This document shows, one piece after another, positions 1 through 9,762 of a stretch of 36,542 nucleotides of DNA. The first letter of the stretch is position 1, and every line of letters begins with the position of its first letter. The notes below the pieces were generated by a model. The model had not been told where the DNA came from. It ran no database searches and was given only the letters and a program-made list of their open reading frames with translations. Source of the DNA: Nemertoderma westbladi (taxonomy: Eukaryota; Xenacoelomorpha; Nemertodermatida; Nemertodermatidae); NCBI GenBank assembly GCA_032718475.1, contig JAUCBJ010001087.1:1-36542 (forward strand), in the 5' to 3' direction. The position numbers were made by a program, and so were the translations under genes.

Positions 1-64
1 CATCTACATTGAAGCTATTGTAGGTAGGTGTAGGCTTGGGGTGGTCAATAATTGGCGATTGGAC

Positions 65-1148
65 TCAGGGTATAAACGGCGATGGAGGTGCGAACCGGTA
101 GCCAGGTTGTTGTGGTCTGGCACACCATGGCTGGGGGGTTGCGGTTCGGCCCTGGGGGTGGCGACTCAGCGGGGTTAGGCCCGGAGTAGGAGCCGCTGCT
201 GCACTTTCTAGTCGCTGTAAATCCGCAGTTGAACGGATGACACTAACGCGCTCTCCCACTGCCTTACGAAGATATGTGGTACCCTGTCGAGTCCAACAGA
301 ATCGGTAGTTGAGCCGTTTTTTAAACGCGAGTGCAGCCATAAAGCTTGTGGCTGTCGGTTAGGTCCTCATTTATGAAAACCTTAGAGCCACTCAGCCCGG
401 CTGGTAGTGTTACCGATTCCGTACTTAATTTTTTCCGATTCACTAGGTAGTTATTCCTAATTTTGCGGTTGGTGAATCGACAGATAACAACGCGACTACC
501 GGTACGGGTCGTTTTCTCACCATCACTCGGTCCATTAACAGGGAGACCTATCCGATGACAAGCTTCGATACTGTCTGGTGAGACTTGTAGTCCTAACTTG
601 GTTCCTATATCAGCCACAACTTCTTCTAATCTATCTCCTTCGATTTTATCCGGGATTCCACTAATTATTACGTTGTGGTTCCTAGAGTATTGCTCCAATT
701 TACATACATTAGCAGAGAGTGATGAAACGGTGTTTTCTAGATCGGTAACTTTCAGTTTCAAGGACTCATTTTCATCGGACAGATTAATAACAGTGCTTTG
801 AAATTCATCATACTTTGTAGAGAGGAATTGTTGGCTCCGTTCAATCTCTTCCAGTTTAATATTTATGTTATTTAGACTAGATGTGAGCGGGTTTCTTATT
901 GATGCAATCTCGTTGTGGATGTACTCTTTTAAGGATGCTATCTGAGTGAGTTCATTTGATGTGCTACTAGTACCTCTATCGGTATGATTGAGTCGGCCAA
1001 TATGAACCATGGTATCATCGGTGTTGGTTCTACTAGTTACGTCATCGCTATTATCAGCATTCCCATTCTGTGACAGTGAGTCGCTGCCAATATCCATAGT
1101 AGCAATGGGTGTACGTTTGTTGTTCTTCCTTCGTTTTCCACCGCCCAT
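65..1148 (-). pseudogene. LINE ORF1 protein, broken by one frameshift
   Basis: This is ORF1 of a non-LTR retrotransposon, the family of RNA-binding, trimerising chaperone proteins. From the ATG at 1148 the frame gives a basic N-terminus (MGGGKRRKNNKR), a Ser/Thr/Asp-rich stretch, a long heptad-rich coiled coil around residues 85-150, then an RRM-like region with the typical ORF1 strings LEQYSRNHNVIISGIP, ACHRIG and NRKIRNNYLVNRKKL, and KVFINEDLT. The frame stops near 321. The next frame (340 down to the stop at 65) continues the same protein with FKKRLNYRFCWTRQGTTYLR, the usual ORF1 C-terminal domain. One extra T in the junction at about 334-340 explains the shift. ORF2 would begin at about 1-60 and continue left of the window. 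The element reads on the minus strand, so 1149 and above is its 5' UTR or flank. The class is secure; the clade is not resolved. Confidence 0.85.
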
Positions 1149-2075
1149 TATTGTAATAAAGTGCTATAGCATGTATTAATTCAGTAATTAATTTATCCAG
1201 TCAGCAGTAGGCCTGGGACCTACTGCAGTATTGTATACTACAGTACTGTGTCTCCCCAGGACCCAAAATTGCGCCCAGCTCAGGTTGGGCGTTGTTGTTG
1301 TCTTATAGACGGTCTTCTTATAGCCAGCTTGCTGGTTTTCTAGTTATTTAATTGTCTTATCCCCAGAGGAATAATAATAAGTTGTATATTTAATATTCAA
1401 ATTTTTTAGACAATCATCATTATTATTAGGATGGCTTTGGTGTTATTGCAACACTGATTCATCATAAATTGACTTGAGTTAACTACCTTGGAAACTATTT
1501 ACAAAAAAATTATTAAAGCTAACATGGTATTTTATTTTTATTTTGATTATAATCGTACATATCATTGAAAATCTGATAGAACAAACAGCACAAAAAATGG
1601 GATAAGAAAGTAATAAAAATAATTCGTAGAAATAATGTTAAATATAATTTAATACGACGAGACAAAGTTACGCATTGCGAACAACTCATCCTTGGTGAAC
1701 CCTGGGAATAACAAGAATTCTATAATAGCTAAAGATAATTTATTATTATTTTATTTTATACACCTTATTGACCCGTAATAGTGTCGACAGTTCAATTCAA
1801 TGGTGCCAGAATTATTTTCGATTTTGCCAATAAATTTTCTTATAAGCTTTTCATGAAAGTGTGATTTGCGAAATTGCACCTTTGGTCAATAGGTACTATT
1901 AGCATATGTGTTTCCAATTTTTATGTATTGGGTAACCACATTTGACCAATTTTTTCATATGAAAAGATTTCTTTTTCTAGAACAAATATTTGACCTCCTG
2001 ACAGTAAGATGGGAGCTCGTAATTTAGATTTTGTGTTAGCTAGTACTTTTTCTTAGCTTGTGAAAAAATTAAGGT
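1149..2075. other. AT-rich region without a gene
   Basis: No credible coding frame is seen. The first part (to about 1320) may be the 5' UTR of the LINE at 65-1148. The part from about 1840 holds diverged sequence related to units inside the next element (around 3240-3540), sharing TTCTAGAA-type and GTTAGCTAGT-type words. It is therefore probably old transposon sequence. Confidence 0.5.
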
Positions 2076-2574
2076 TAGAGTTCCGTATAGCACTACATTT
2101 TTAAAGCATATATCATTGTTACTATAGCAAGGTTGTAGTGTTCTAGAACAATAGAAAAGTATTATATACTATTCTAGAACATAAATCAAATAAAAAATAT
2201 AATGTTCTAGAACATATAGGTAGTTTTTTTATTTAAAAATAGCTAGTAAATTAAAAAAATATATTTTTAATTCGTATTTTTAAATCTCGTCAGGTCAGGT
2301 CCCCAGATCCTGCTACCACTATGGCAGTAATTTGGTACTACCTGTAGCTGTCAGCCCAGTAGGGCAGGCCCGATAAGCATAGCCTATTCATTATTTAGTT
2401 GATCAAGAGTGGGTTAGTTTTAGTCCCGTCAACTAAATAAGTCATTGAGGGCTATAGTGCCTAGGTCACCATTGAAGGCAAAGGCTTGATACGCATCTGC
2501 AATAGACGCCCCGCTCTGTCTATACTGGATGCTCCTCTACCAGTGTTAGGTAACCTAACCCAGGAGGCACACTA

Positions 2575-2697
2575 ATATTTGTATACCGATGTAACTGATA
2601 GTACTAAACCTATCTACTATCCTGAACCTATCCTGAACCTATCTGAACCCAATCTGAACCCAATCTGTACCCAATCTCGAGAATTATACCAAATCTA
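2575..2697. repeat. Degenerate 10-13-bp tandem repeat
   Basis: Short direct repeats built on CTATCCTGAAC and CAATCTGAACC occur about eight times in a row with substitutions. They sit inside the TA-flanked inverted-repeat element, just upstream of the 24-bp array. Confidence 0.6.
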
Positions 2698-2821
2698 AAC
2701 CCAATCTGAATCGAAAATAGAAAGAGGGGTGAAAATTATGAATTTTTGCATTAACAATTTTGAAATTTGAAGAAATTTTACATATCTTTTTCATATTTAA
2801 ATTTGCGGGAATCCGCAGCTC

Positions 2822-3194
2822 TACTGCTGTATTGGGGACTGCAGTTACTGCTGTATTGGGGACTGCAGTTACTGCTGTATTGGGGACTGCAGTTACTGCT
2901 GTATTGGGGACTGCAGTTACTGCTGTATTGGGGACTGCAGTTACTGCTGTATTGGGGACTGCAGGTACTGCTGTATTGGGGACTGCAGGTACTGCTGTAT
3001 TGGGGACTGCAGGTACTGCTGTATTGGGGACTGCAGTTACTGCTGTATTGGGGACTGCAGTTACTGCTGTATTGGGGACTGCAGTTACTGCTGTATTGGG
3101 GACTGCAGTTACTGCTGTATTGGGGACTGCAGTTACTGCTGTATTGGGGACTGCAGTTACTGCTGTATTGGGGACTGCAGTTACTGCTGTATTG
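2822..3194. repeat. 24-bp minisatellite, 15.5 copies
   Basis: Fifteen complete 24-bp units and one partial unit, each holding TACTGCTGTATTGGGGACTG followed by CAGT. The only visible variation is T to G at one position in units 6, 7 and 8, which makes CAGGTAC instead of CAGTTAC. Those three variants are adjacent, which points to local duplication within the array. Because 24 is a multiple of three and the unit has no stop in two plus frames, the array yields two long repetitive open frames. These have no other sign of coding. Confidence 0.95.
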
Positions 3195-4111
3195 TACTGC
3201 TGTACAGTCGTTCAGTCGTTAACGTTATAGCTCACCTCGGCATTACTAGGTTTTGGGTACCAATTTTTTGCCAATTATTTAACCATGATAATGGGTATTA
3301 TCATGAGTTTTTTGTTTTAGAACATAAATTTCATCTTCTGAGAGACGTTAACGTTTTTTTGGGGGTAGCTACTATTTTTAAAATTTCAAAACCAAATTTT
3401 TGGTACCTAATTTTTTATCAATTTTTTGACCATGTTAATGGATATTACTGTATCATGATGTTTTTTGTTCTATAACTTAGATTTCACCTTCTGGGAGAGA
3501 TTATTTATTATTTTTATAATGGTAGCTATTGTTTTTAAAGGTAGCTAGTGATCTTAAAATTACAGAATAAAATTTTTAGTGCCCCCTTAATTTAGATAAT
3601 TTACATATCATCAATATATTCTAGAAATGACTAATAAAATTATTTGATGAATTATTGGATATTTTTCTAAATTTTCTAGCTATTTTAAAATTAAAAAAAA
3701 ACTAGCTATATGTTCTAGAACATTATATTTTTTATTTTATCTATGTTCTAGAAAATTATATAATACTTTTCTATTGTTCTAGATCTCTTCAATATTGCCA
3801 TAGTAACATTGACATAAGTTTTAAAAATGCAGTTCTATACGGAACTCTAGCCAAAAAAGTCGCAACTTTTCCTTATGGAAAAATATTAACCCATAGGATT
3901 GCATTGATTTTCTTTTTGTTCCCGGCGAAAAAAGTAAAATAAAATAAATTTGGTGTTATTTCATAAATTTTATTATGACAACAACAAACAAATGCTGTGT
4001 TGCCGTACTGCCGTAGTGCCGTGCTGCCGTGACAGCCACAAACAATTGGTTTGGTTATGGTGGTCTATGGAGAGTCTTTGGTTGTAGTGATGTCCGTTAT
4101 GGGCCACCGTA

Positions 4112-5504
4112 CATAATTATCTAAAAATACAATCATATTTCATACAATAATTATTAATAAATTCGATCCATTATTAGTTGCTAAATTCTAGAACAAAATC
4201 GACCTGCAACTAGTGAAGACCTCGTTTTGGAATTTCGAAACCACGCTGGTGCGATGCGCGATATCGTGTTTAGTTAATAAATTGAAAACTCCATCAATTC
4301 ATGTGCAATCAGTAATAAGAAATCGCGATAAATGTAATTAAATAAAAATTATTCTAGAAAAATTTTCCTCAAAAGTATGAAATCTTGGCATTGGTGACGC
4401 GAAACTAGGCTAGTGAGATTCAGGATATTGCGTTTAATATAAAAATCGAAAACGCTATCGAATTCCGTAAAGGCGTTAATAAAATACTGCAACTTTTTTG
4501 AAATTTGTAAAATTCTAGAACTAGAAAAAAATAATTTTTGAACGGCGCTGTTTGGGGTTTCGAAACATGGATAGGCTGAAAGAGGACATCGAATTAAGTT
4601 GAAAAATGAAAACCCCATCGAATTTGGACAAAGCGTTCCGGAGTTATAGCGGATCGAAAAAATTGACCCCCCCCCCAGTCGCCAAAAATTTACAGTAATT
4701 TAAAATTTTGCAAAAAAAATTTTTTGCGTTATTTTTGATGGCGAATCGATTGGCAGTACTGGCTACGAAAAAATTTTTTTGAAATTTTTGGTCAGAAAAA
4801 AAACATGGAAAAAGTATATTCTTAAAAAGATTTGATGTCTTTGCCTATGGTCAGAGAATGATCCAACTCTGTACTTGGCAATCGCTCAAATCCATTCAGC
4901 TGAATGGCACAGTAGAGTAAACTAAAGTAAATTCCCTATACAATGTTCTGAAGGGGAGACTGACAGAGAGTAATCCAACAATAAAACATTTTGCAATAAT
5001 GTTGGCATTAATGTAGCCAACACACTGTGTACTAAAGTCATTCAGCTTACATTAGCAGAGGGAGATATTCGCATAGAATGCATTGGGAAGAGTAATTCAG
5101 CTGAGGCGATTAACTAAACCAACCAGTTAATATTTGCTTTGACAGAGTGTCCTAGGGCCTAAACAAACAGTATGGGTGTACTAAGTACAATAATCTTGGC
5201 AACCTCATCGATTTATACTAAGCCTTGTGTAGAAATCCATTACATAAGCCATTTTTCATCACGACACCAGCTGTTATTGGTGTTATTTTACCATTGCGCC
5301 TATGGCGTTTTTTCGTTTATGTCTATTTTTCGAGCCCACGGCTCATGGACGAAATAGCGGAACATACCAGGGACCTTAGAATCGCGGTATCTAGCCGCTG
5401 TGAAAATTTCATCAAAATCGTTAGAGTAGTTTTGGCTGTAGATCAGCCAGTCAATCAATCAATCAGCCAACAATTCTTACAGTAATGAACCTCTCGGTTC
5501 CTAA
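4112..5504 (+). repeat. Repeat family copy A (about 1.4 kb)
   Basis: This segment is nearly identical to 6585-8019 over its whole length, apart from small indels and homopolymer differences. It includes a poly-C tract near 4670, a block around 4850-5160 and a block from 5172 that ends in a CAGT/CAATC-rich microsatellite. Its 3' end is a small hairpin (GAACC-TCTC-GGTTC, 5487-5500) followed by CTAA. The string GTGAAAATTTCATCAAAATC at about 5400 resembles 3' tails of widespread invertebrate non-autonomous repeats. The short open frames here are not conserved as proteins. A microsatellite followed by a terminal hairpin and CTAA suggests a Helitron/HINE-like non-autonomous element, but no 5' TC terminus was established. 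Confidence 0.6.
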
Positions 5505-5528
5505 CTAGTGACGGCGTCAAGACGCCGT
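5487..5528 (+). other. Double hairpin at 3' end of copy A
   Basis: Hairpin 1 is GAACC, loop TCTC, GGTTC (5487-5500). It is followed by CTAACTAGTG and then hairpin 2, ACGGCGT, loop CAAG, ACGCCGT (5511-5528). The spacer CTAACTAGTGAC also occurs in copy B, but both stems differ there. Confidence 0.75.
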
Positions 5529-5591
5529 TAAGCAAGTCGGAAGTCGTCAATCAAAGGTAAGTTCCCTCAACAATGTTTACCTTTGTTCAGA

Positions 5592-6530
5592 AGGGAAGTG
5601 TTATTTATCTATGGTCAGAGAGAGATCCCACTCTGTAATTTGGCAATTGCTCAAATCCATTCAGCTGAATGACTCAGTAGAGTAAACTAAAGTAAATTCC
5701 CTCAGCCTCAACAATGTTTGCCTATGGTGTGAAGGGAATCTGACAGAGAATAATCTTAGCCACTAAATGTCATTCACCTAACAAAGCATTTTGAATGCCG
5801 CAGTGATTAACCCAATACAGATAATAAGCAGTTATTTTTATATTTCAAACTATAATGTTAGTGTAAGCCTTACAGAGTATCAGTATGAGGCTGAGTAAAC
5901 ATTCCGCCTTATAAGCATACAGCCTCCACAGTATTAATGTTGGCATTAATGTAGCCGATACACTGTATACCTAATAGTCATTCAGCAGGGGGAAGAGTTA
6001 TTCAGCTGAGGCGGTAATAGATTGCAAACTAAACCAACCAGTTGGCAGCCTCATCGATTTATACTAAGCCTGTGTAGAACCACAAACTAAATCAACCAGT
6101 TAATATTTGCTTTGACAGAGTGTCCTAGGGCCTAAACAAACAGTATGGGTGTACTAAGTACAATAATCTTGGCAACCTCATCGATTTATACTAAGCCTTG
6201 TGTAGAAATGCATTACATAAGCCATTTTTCATCAGGACACCAGCTGTCATGGGTGTTATTTTACCATTGCGCCTATGGCGTTTTTTTCGTTTATCTCTAT
6301 TTTTCGAGCCCAGAGGCTATGGACGGAGTAGCCGATCATGCCAGGGACCTTAGAATCGCGGTATCTAGATGCTGTGAAAATTTCATCAAAATCGTTAGAG
6401 TAGTTTTGGCTGTAGATCAGCCAGCCAGTCAGTCAGCCAGCCAGTCAGTCAGCCAGCCAGTCAGTCAACAATTCTTACAGTAATCAAGTCTAACGACTTG
6501 CTAACTAGTGACGGGCCTAGCGGCCCGATA
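5592..6530 (+). repeat. Repeat family copy B, partial and rearranged
   Basis: This copy lacks the first 700 bp of copies A and C. It starts with the TATGGTCAGAGA block and contains extra sequence (about 5700-6040). A small internal duplication of the CCTCATCGATTTATACTAAG region lies near 6048-6080. From about 6085 to 6480 it matches copy A at near identity, with the microsatellite changed to an AGCC/AGTC mixture. It ends in the same hairpin-CTAA-hairpin architecture, with different stems. Confidence 0.6.
6485..6527 (+). other. Double hairpin at 3' end of copy B
   Basis: Hairpin 1 is CAAGTC, loop TAAC, GACTTG (6485-6500). The shared spacer CTAACTAGTGA follows, then hairpin 2, CGGGCC, loop TAGC, GGCCCG (6512-6527). 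The stems are unrelated in sequence to those of copy A, while the sequences on both sides match. Confidence 0.75.
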
Positions 6531-6584
6531 AGGAACCGACTTTTTATTTCAAATAAAAGAGACAACGAGAATTATTATAGAACT

Positions 6585-8019
6585 AATAATTATGTAAAAA
6601 TACAATCATATTTCATACAATAATTATTAATAAATTCGATCTATTATTAGTTACTCAATTCTAGAACAAAATCGACCTGCAACTAGTGAAGACCTCGTTT
6701 TGGAATTTCGAAACCACGCTGGTGCGATGCGCGATATCGTGTTTAGTTAATAAATTGAAAACTCCATCAATTCATGTGCAACCAGTAATAAGAAATCGCG
6801 ATAAATGTAATTAAATAAAAATTATTCTAGAAAAATTTTCCTCAAAAAGTATGAAGTCTTGGCATTGGTGACGCGAAACTAGGCTAGTGAGATTCAGGAT
6901 ATTGCGTTTAATATAAAAATCGAAAACGCTATCGAATTCCGTAAAGGCGTTAATAAAATACTGCAACTTTTTTGAAATTTGTAAAATTCTAGAACTGGAA
7001 AAAATTATTTTTTGAACGGCGCTGTTTGGGGTTTGGAAACATGGATAGGCTGAAAGAGGACATCTAATTAAGTTGAAAAATGAAAACCCCATCGAATTTG
7101 GACAAAGCGTTCCGGAGTTATAGCGGATCGAAAAAAATTGACCCCCCCCAGTCGCCAAAAATTTACAGTAATTTAAAATTTTGCAAAAAAAATTTTTTGC
7201 GTTATTTTTGATGGCGAATCGATTGGCAGTACTGTCTACGAAAAATTTTTTTTGAAATTTTTGGTCAGAAAAAAAAACATGGAAAAAGTATATTTTTAAA
7301 AAGATTTGATGTCTTTGCCTATGGTCAGAGAATGATCCAACTCTGTACTTGGCAATCGCTCAAATCCATTCAGCTGAATGGCACAGTAGAGTAAACTAAA
7401 GTAAATTCCCTATACAATGTTCTGAAGGGGTGACTGACAGAGAGTAATCCAACAATAAAACATTTTGCAATAATGTTGGCATTAATGTAGCCAACTCACT
7501 GTGTACGTAACAGTCATTCAGCTTACATTAGCAGAGTGAGATATTCCCATAGATTGCATTGGGAAGAGTAATTCAGCTGAGGCGATATTAGATTTCAAAC
7601 TAAACCAACCAGTTAATAATGTTTGCTTTGACAGAGAGTGGTGGCCTATACAAACAGTATGGGTGTACTGAGTATAATAATCTTGGCAACCTCATCGATT
7701 TATTACTAAGCCTTCTGTAGAAATGCATTACATAAGCCATTTTTCATCACGACACCAGCTGTCATGGGTGTTATTTTACCATTGCGCCTATGGCGTTTTT
7801 TCGTTTATGTCTATTTTTCGAGCCCACGGCTCATGGACGAAATAGCGGAACATACCAGGGACCTTAGAATCGCGGTATCTAGCCGCTGTGAAAATTTCAT
7901 CAAAATCGTTAGAGTAGTTTTGGCTGTAGATTAGTCAGTCAGTCAGTCAGTCAGTCAGTCAGTCAGTCAGCCAGCCAGTCTCGAGCAATTCTTACAGTAA
8001 TGAACCTCTCGGTTCCTAA
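6585..8019 (+). repeat. Repeat family copy C (about 1.4 kb)
   Basis: Near-identical full-length partner of 4112-5504 in the same orientation. The microsatellite before the end is here an almost pure (CAGT)n run at about 7933-7970. The copy ends with the hairpin GAACC-TCTC-GGTTC (8002-8015) and CTAA (8016-8019). Identity with copy A stops exactly after CTAA, which marks that point as the probable 3' boundary of the unit. Confidence 0.65.
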
Positions 8020-8072
8020 TAATTGAAAGTACCGACATACTGACTAATGGGGCTTGGTGGTATATAAATATA

Positions 8073-8279
8073 ATAAATGGGTAAACACTAAAGACTTACA
8101 CCCCTTAATCTAACAAAAAAACGTAGGATCAGGACATTAAGCCCGTTTTTGTTTGTATTATTTTGTGTCGTTTTTTTTTTGATGGCCTTAGGGCTAAGTA
8201 CTACTTAGGGCTTAATGTCCTGACCCTACGTTTTTTTGTTAGATTAAGGGGTGTAAGTCTTTAGTGTTTACCCATTTAT
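8073..8279. mobile_element. Foldback MITE, 72-bp arms, TA-flanked
   Basis: The arms 8073-8144 and 8208-8279 are reverse complements with one mismatch (GGATC against GGGTC). They start ATAAATGGGTAAACACTAAA and enclose 63 bp with a T-rich run. TA lies immediately outside each arm (8071-8072, 8280-8281). No coding capacity. This is a non-autonomous element of Tc1/mariner style. The near-perfect arms imply recent insertion or gene conversion between arms. Confidence 0.8.
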
Positions 8280-8300
8280 TAAATCACTTGAACACGAATT

Positions 8301-8624
8301 GATGGTTGCTACACAAAACTACTAAGGGCAGCCCTAAACATGACAAACGCCGAGCTTTATGGTACAATACCACCTGTATCAACCACCCTCCGCGAACGCA
8401 GAGATTCAGTGGGCACTGCTGGCGAAGTAAAGACGAGGTCATACCAGAACTTACTTTTCTGGCAACCAACTCATGGAAAGCGTAGTCGTGGACGACCAGC
8501 TATAACATATATAGATCAACTTGAAAGGGATACTGAACGTGGGAAAAACGAAATTGCGACAACTATGGAGAATCGGGAAGCCTGGAAGGATCTCATTTCC
8601 ATTGTCGGAGTTCGCTCGACCTAA
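8301..8624 (+). pseudogene. 3' end of LINE ORF2 (after the RT domain)
   Basis: The frame begins DGCYTKLLRAALN, continues with MTNAELYGTIPPVSTTLRER, then [20 protein letters not shown] and IDQLERDT, and stops at 8622-8624. These strings match the C-terminal tail that follows the reverse transcriptase thumb in APE-type LINEs. The larger LINE at 15070-18595 ends with a related tail (LRFAGHCFRREDQRVHNLVL). Endonuclease and RT are absent, so this is a 5'-truncated copy. A part between RER and LLFWQP (the RLRFAGHC region) is replaced by a different, shorter segment. It starts right beside the foldback MITE and is followed by (TAG)n and a 21-bp array. Confidence 0.75.
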
Positions 8625-8790
8625 TAGTAGTAGTAGGACTATAATTACATAAGTAGGACTATAATTACATAAAGTAGGACTATAATTATATAAAGTAGGA
8701 CTATAATTACATAAAGTAGGACTATAATTACGTAAAGTAGGACTATAATTACATAAAGTAGGACTATAATTACATAAAGTAGGATCCTGA
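8625..8790 (+). repeat. 21-bp tandem array at LINE 3' end
   Basis: After a short TAGTAGTAG run there are seven copies of a unit reading AGTAGGACTATAATTACATA plus one A, with single-base variants, and then a broken eighth. The array abuts the LINE stop codon. LINEs of several clades end in short tandem repeats instead of poly(A), so this may be the expanded 3' terminus of the element. Confidence 0.85.
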
Positions 8791-9167
8791 GTTAATAAGA
8801 GTGTGCTAGAAGATAATGTACTACATAGCAACATTAATTAATATTAAAGGCCTTTTAACTTATAGTAAAGTTAAAAGTTAGTCATAATAATGGTATATTT
8901 TACAAAGGAAGGTAAAATAAGTTTTTTGTCCCACTTATTAATCCGGATTTTCGAGGAATGGTAAAATCATGTTTTATCGAGGGCGAAGGCCGATGACTTT
9001 TACTTTTTAAATTTTTTTAATCTTCTATCTTGTATCTTTTACTTTCTAAAATTTACTTTTTCGAGGGAAACCAACCGATCTGTACTTTACCGAAAAGTAC
9101 TTTACCTACAAGTATGTAAATAGTATTTACTGAAATACCAAACCCATATCCCAACGTCCGTCTCTCC
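8791..9167. other. AT-rich spacer, nothing recognised
   Basis: No coding frame, RNA gene or clear repeat seen. There are several variants of TTTTACTTTYTAAA and of AAAGTACTTTACC. Confidence 0.4.
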
Positions 9168-9624
9168 CAAATTAATAATAACATATGTTACTCACGATAA
9201 ATTAATAATAACATATGTTACGCACGATAAATTAATAATAACATATGTTACGCACGATAAATTAATAATAACATATGTTACGCACGATAAATTAATAATA
9301 ACATATGTTACGCACGATAAATTAATAATAACATGTTACGCACGATAAATTAATAATAACATATGTTACGCACGATAAATTAATAATAACATATGTTACG
9401 CACGATAAATTAATAATAACATATGTTACGCACGATAAATTAATAATAACATATGTTACGCACGATAAATTAATAATAACATATGTTACGCACGATAAAT
9501 TAATAATAACATATGTTACGCACGATAAATTAATAATAACATATGTTACGCACGATAAATTAATAATAACATATGTTACGCACGATAAATTAATAATAAC
9601 ATATGTTACGCATGATAAATTAAT
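9168..9624. repeat. 30-bp tandem array, 15 copies
   Basis: About fifteen units of 30 bp, each containing TAATAATAACATATGTTACG and then CACGATAAAT. They are nearly identical: one copy near 9331 lost two bases, the first unit has CTCACG and the last has CATGAT. The palindrome ACATATGT is in almost every unit. The long minus-strand open frame across the array is a by-product of a stop-free unit whose length is a multiple of three. Confidence 0.95.
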
Positions 9625-9642
9625 TCTCCCTTTCTCTTCCAG

Positions 9643-9762
9643 GATGTCCTGTCCATGTCGTACTTCAACCCTCCAACTCACTCCCATTTCCTACCCGAAT
9701 TCTTCCGAAATCGGAAAATCTGCGGATACCCTCCCAAGGTTGCGGCATCAACAGGGATATAG
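9643..9762 (+). other. Possible isolated terminal exon
   Basis: A pyrimidine tract and CAG (TTCTCCCTTTCTCTTCCAG) precede an open stretch of 39 codons ending in TAG. It reads DVLSMSYFNPPTHSHFLPEF and then FFRNRKICGYPPKVAAS, which is less repetitive and less AT-driven than its surroundings. No upstream partner exon is found and I do not recognise the protein. A second frame is also open here, so it may equally be chance or a gene relic. Base composition shifts from AT-rich to balanced exactly at the putative acceptor. Confidence 0.25.

Larger units (their letters stand above)
2078..3847. mobile_element. TA-flanked element with long inverted arms
   Basis: Two arms of about 150 bp face each other: 2078-2230 and 3693-3847. 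Read inward, both begin GAGTTCCGTATAG and share AACAATAGAAAAGTATTATA and ATAATGTTCTAGAACATATA with a few mismatches. Each arm is directly bordered by TA (2076-2077 and 3848-3849), the target duplication expected for Tc1/mariner-type elements. The interior holds no transposase frame, only a non-repetitive part (2281-2570), two tandem arrays and two diverged copies of an AT-rich unit of about 150 bp. I infer a non-autonomous DNA element that acquired or expanded tandem arrays. A composite of two oppositely oriented short elements is the alternative. Confidence 0.6.

Noticed and set aside
2760-3230. 156- and 151-codon plus-strand frames
   Set aside because: They are produced by the 24-bp array (a multiple of three without stops); no unique coding sequence supports them.
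6424-6470. Regular CAGCCAGT units considered as a CRISPR-like array
   Set aside because: They are simple 4-8-bp microsatellite units without unique spacers, and the context is eukaryotic.
5172-6483. Similar 61-112-codon frames in copies A and B, with membrane-like segments
   Set aside because: Identity is due to duplicated repeat DNA. In copy C the frame is broken by indels, and the end runs into a microsatellite.
9322-9687. 121-codon minus-strand frame
   Set aside because: By-product of the 30-bp tandem array.
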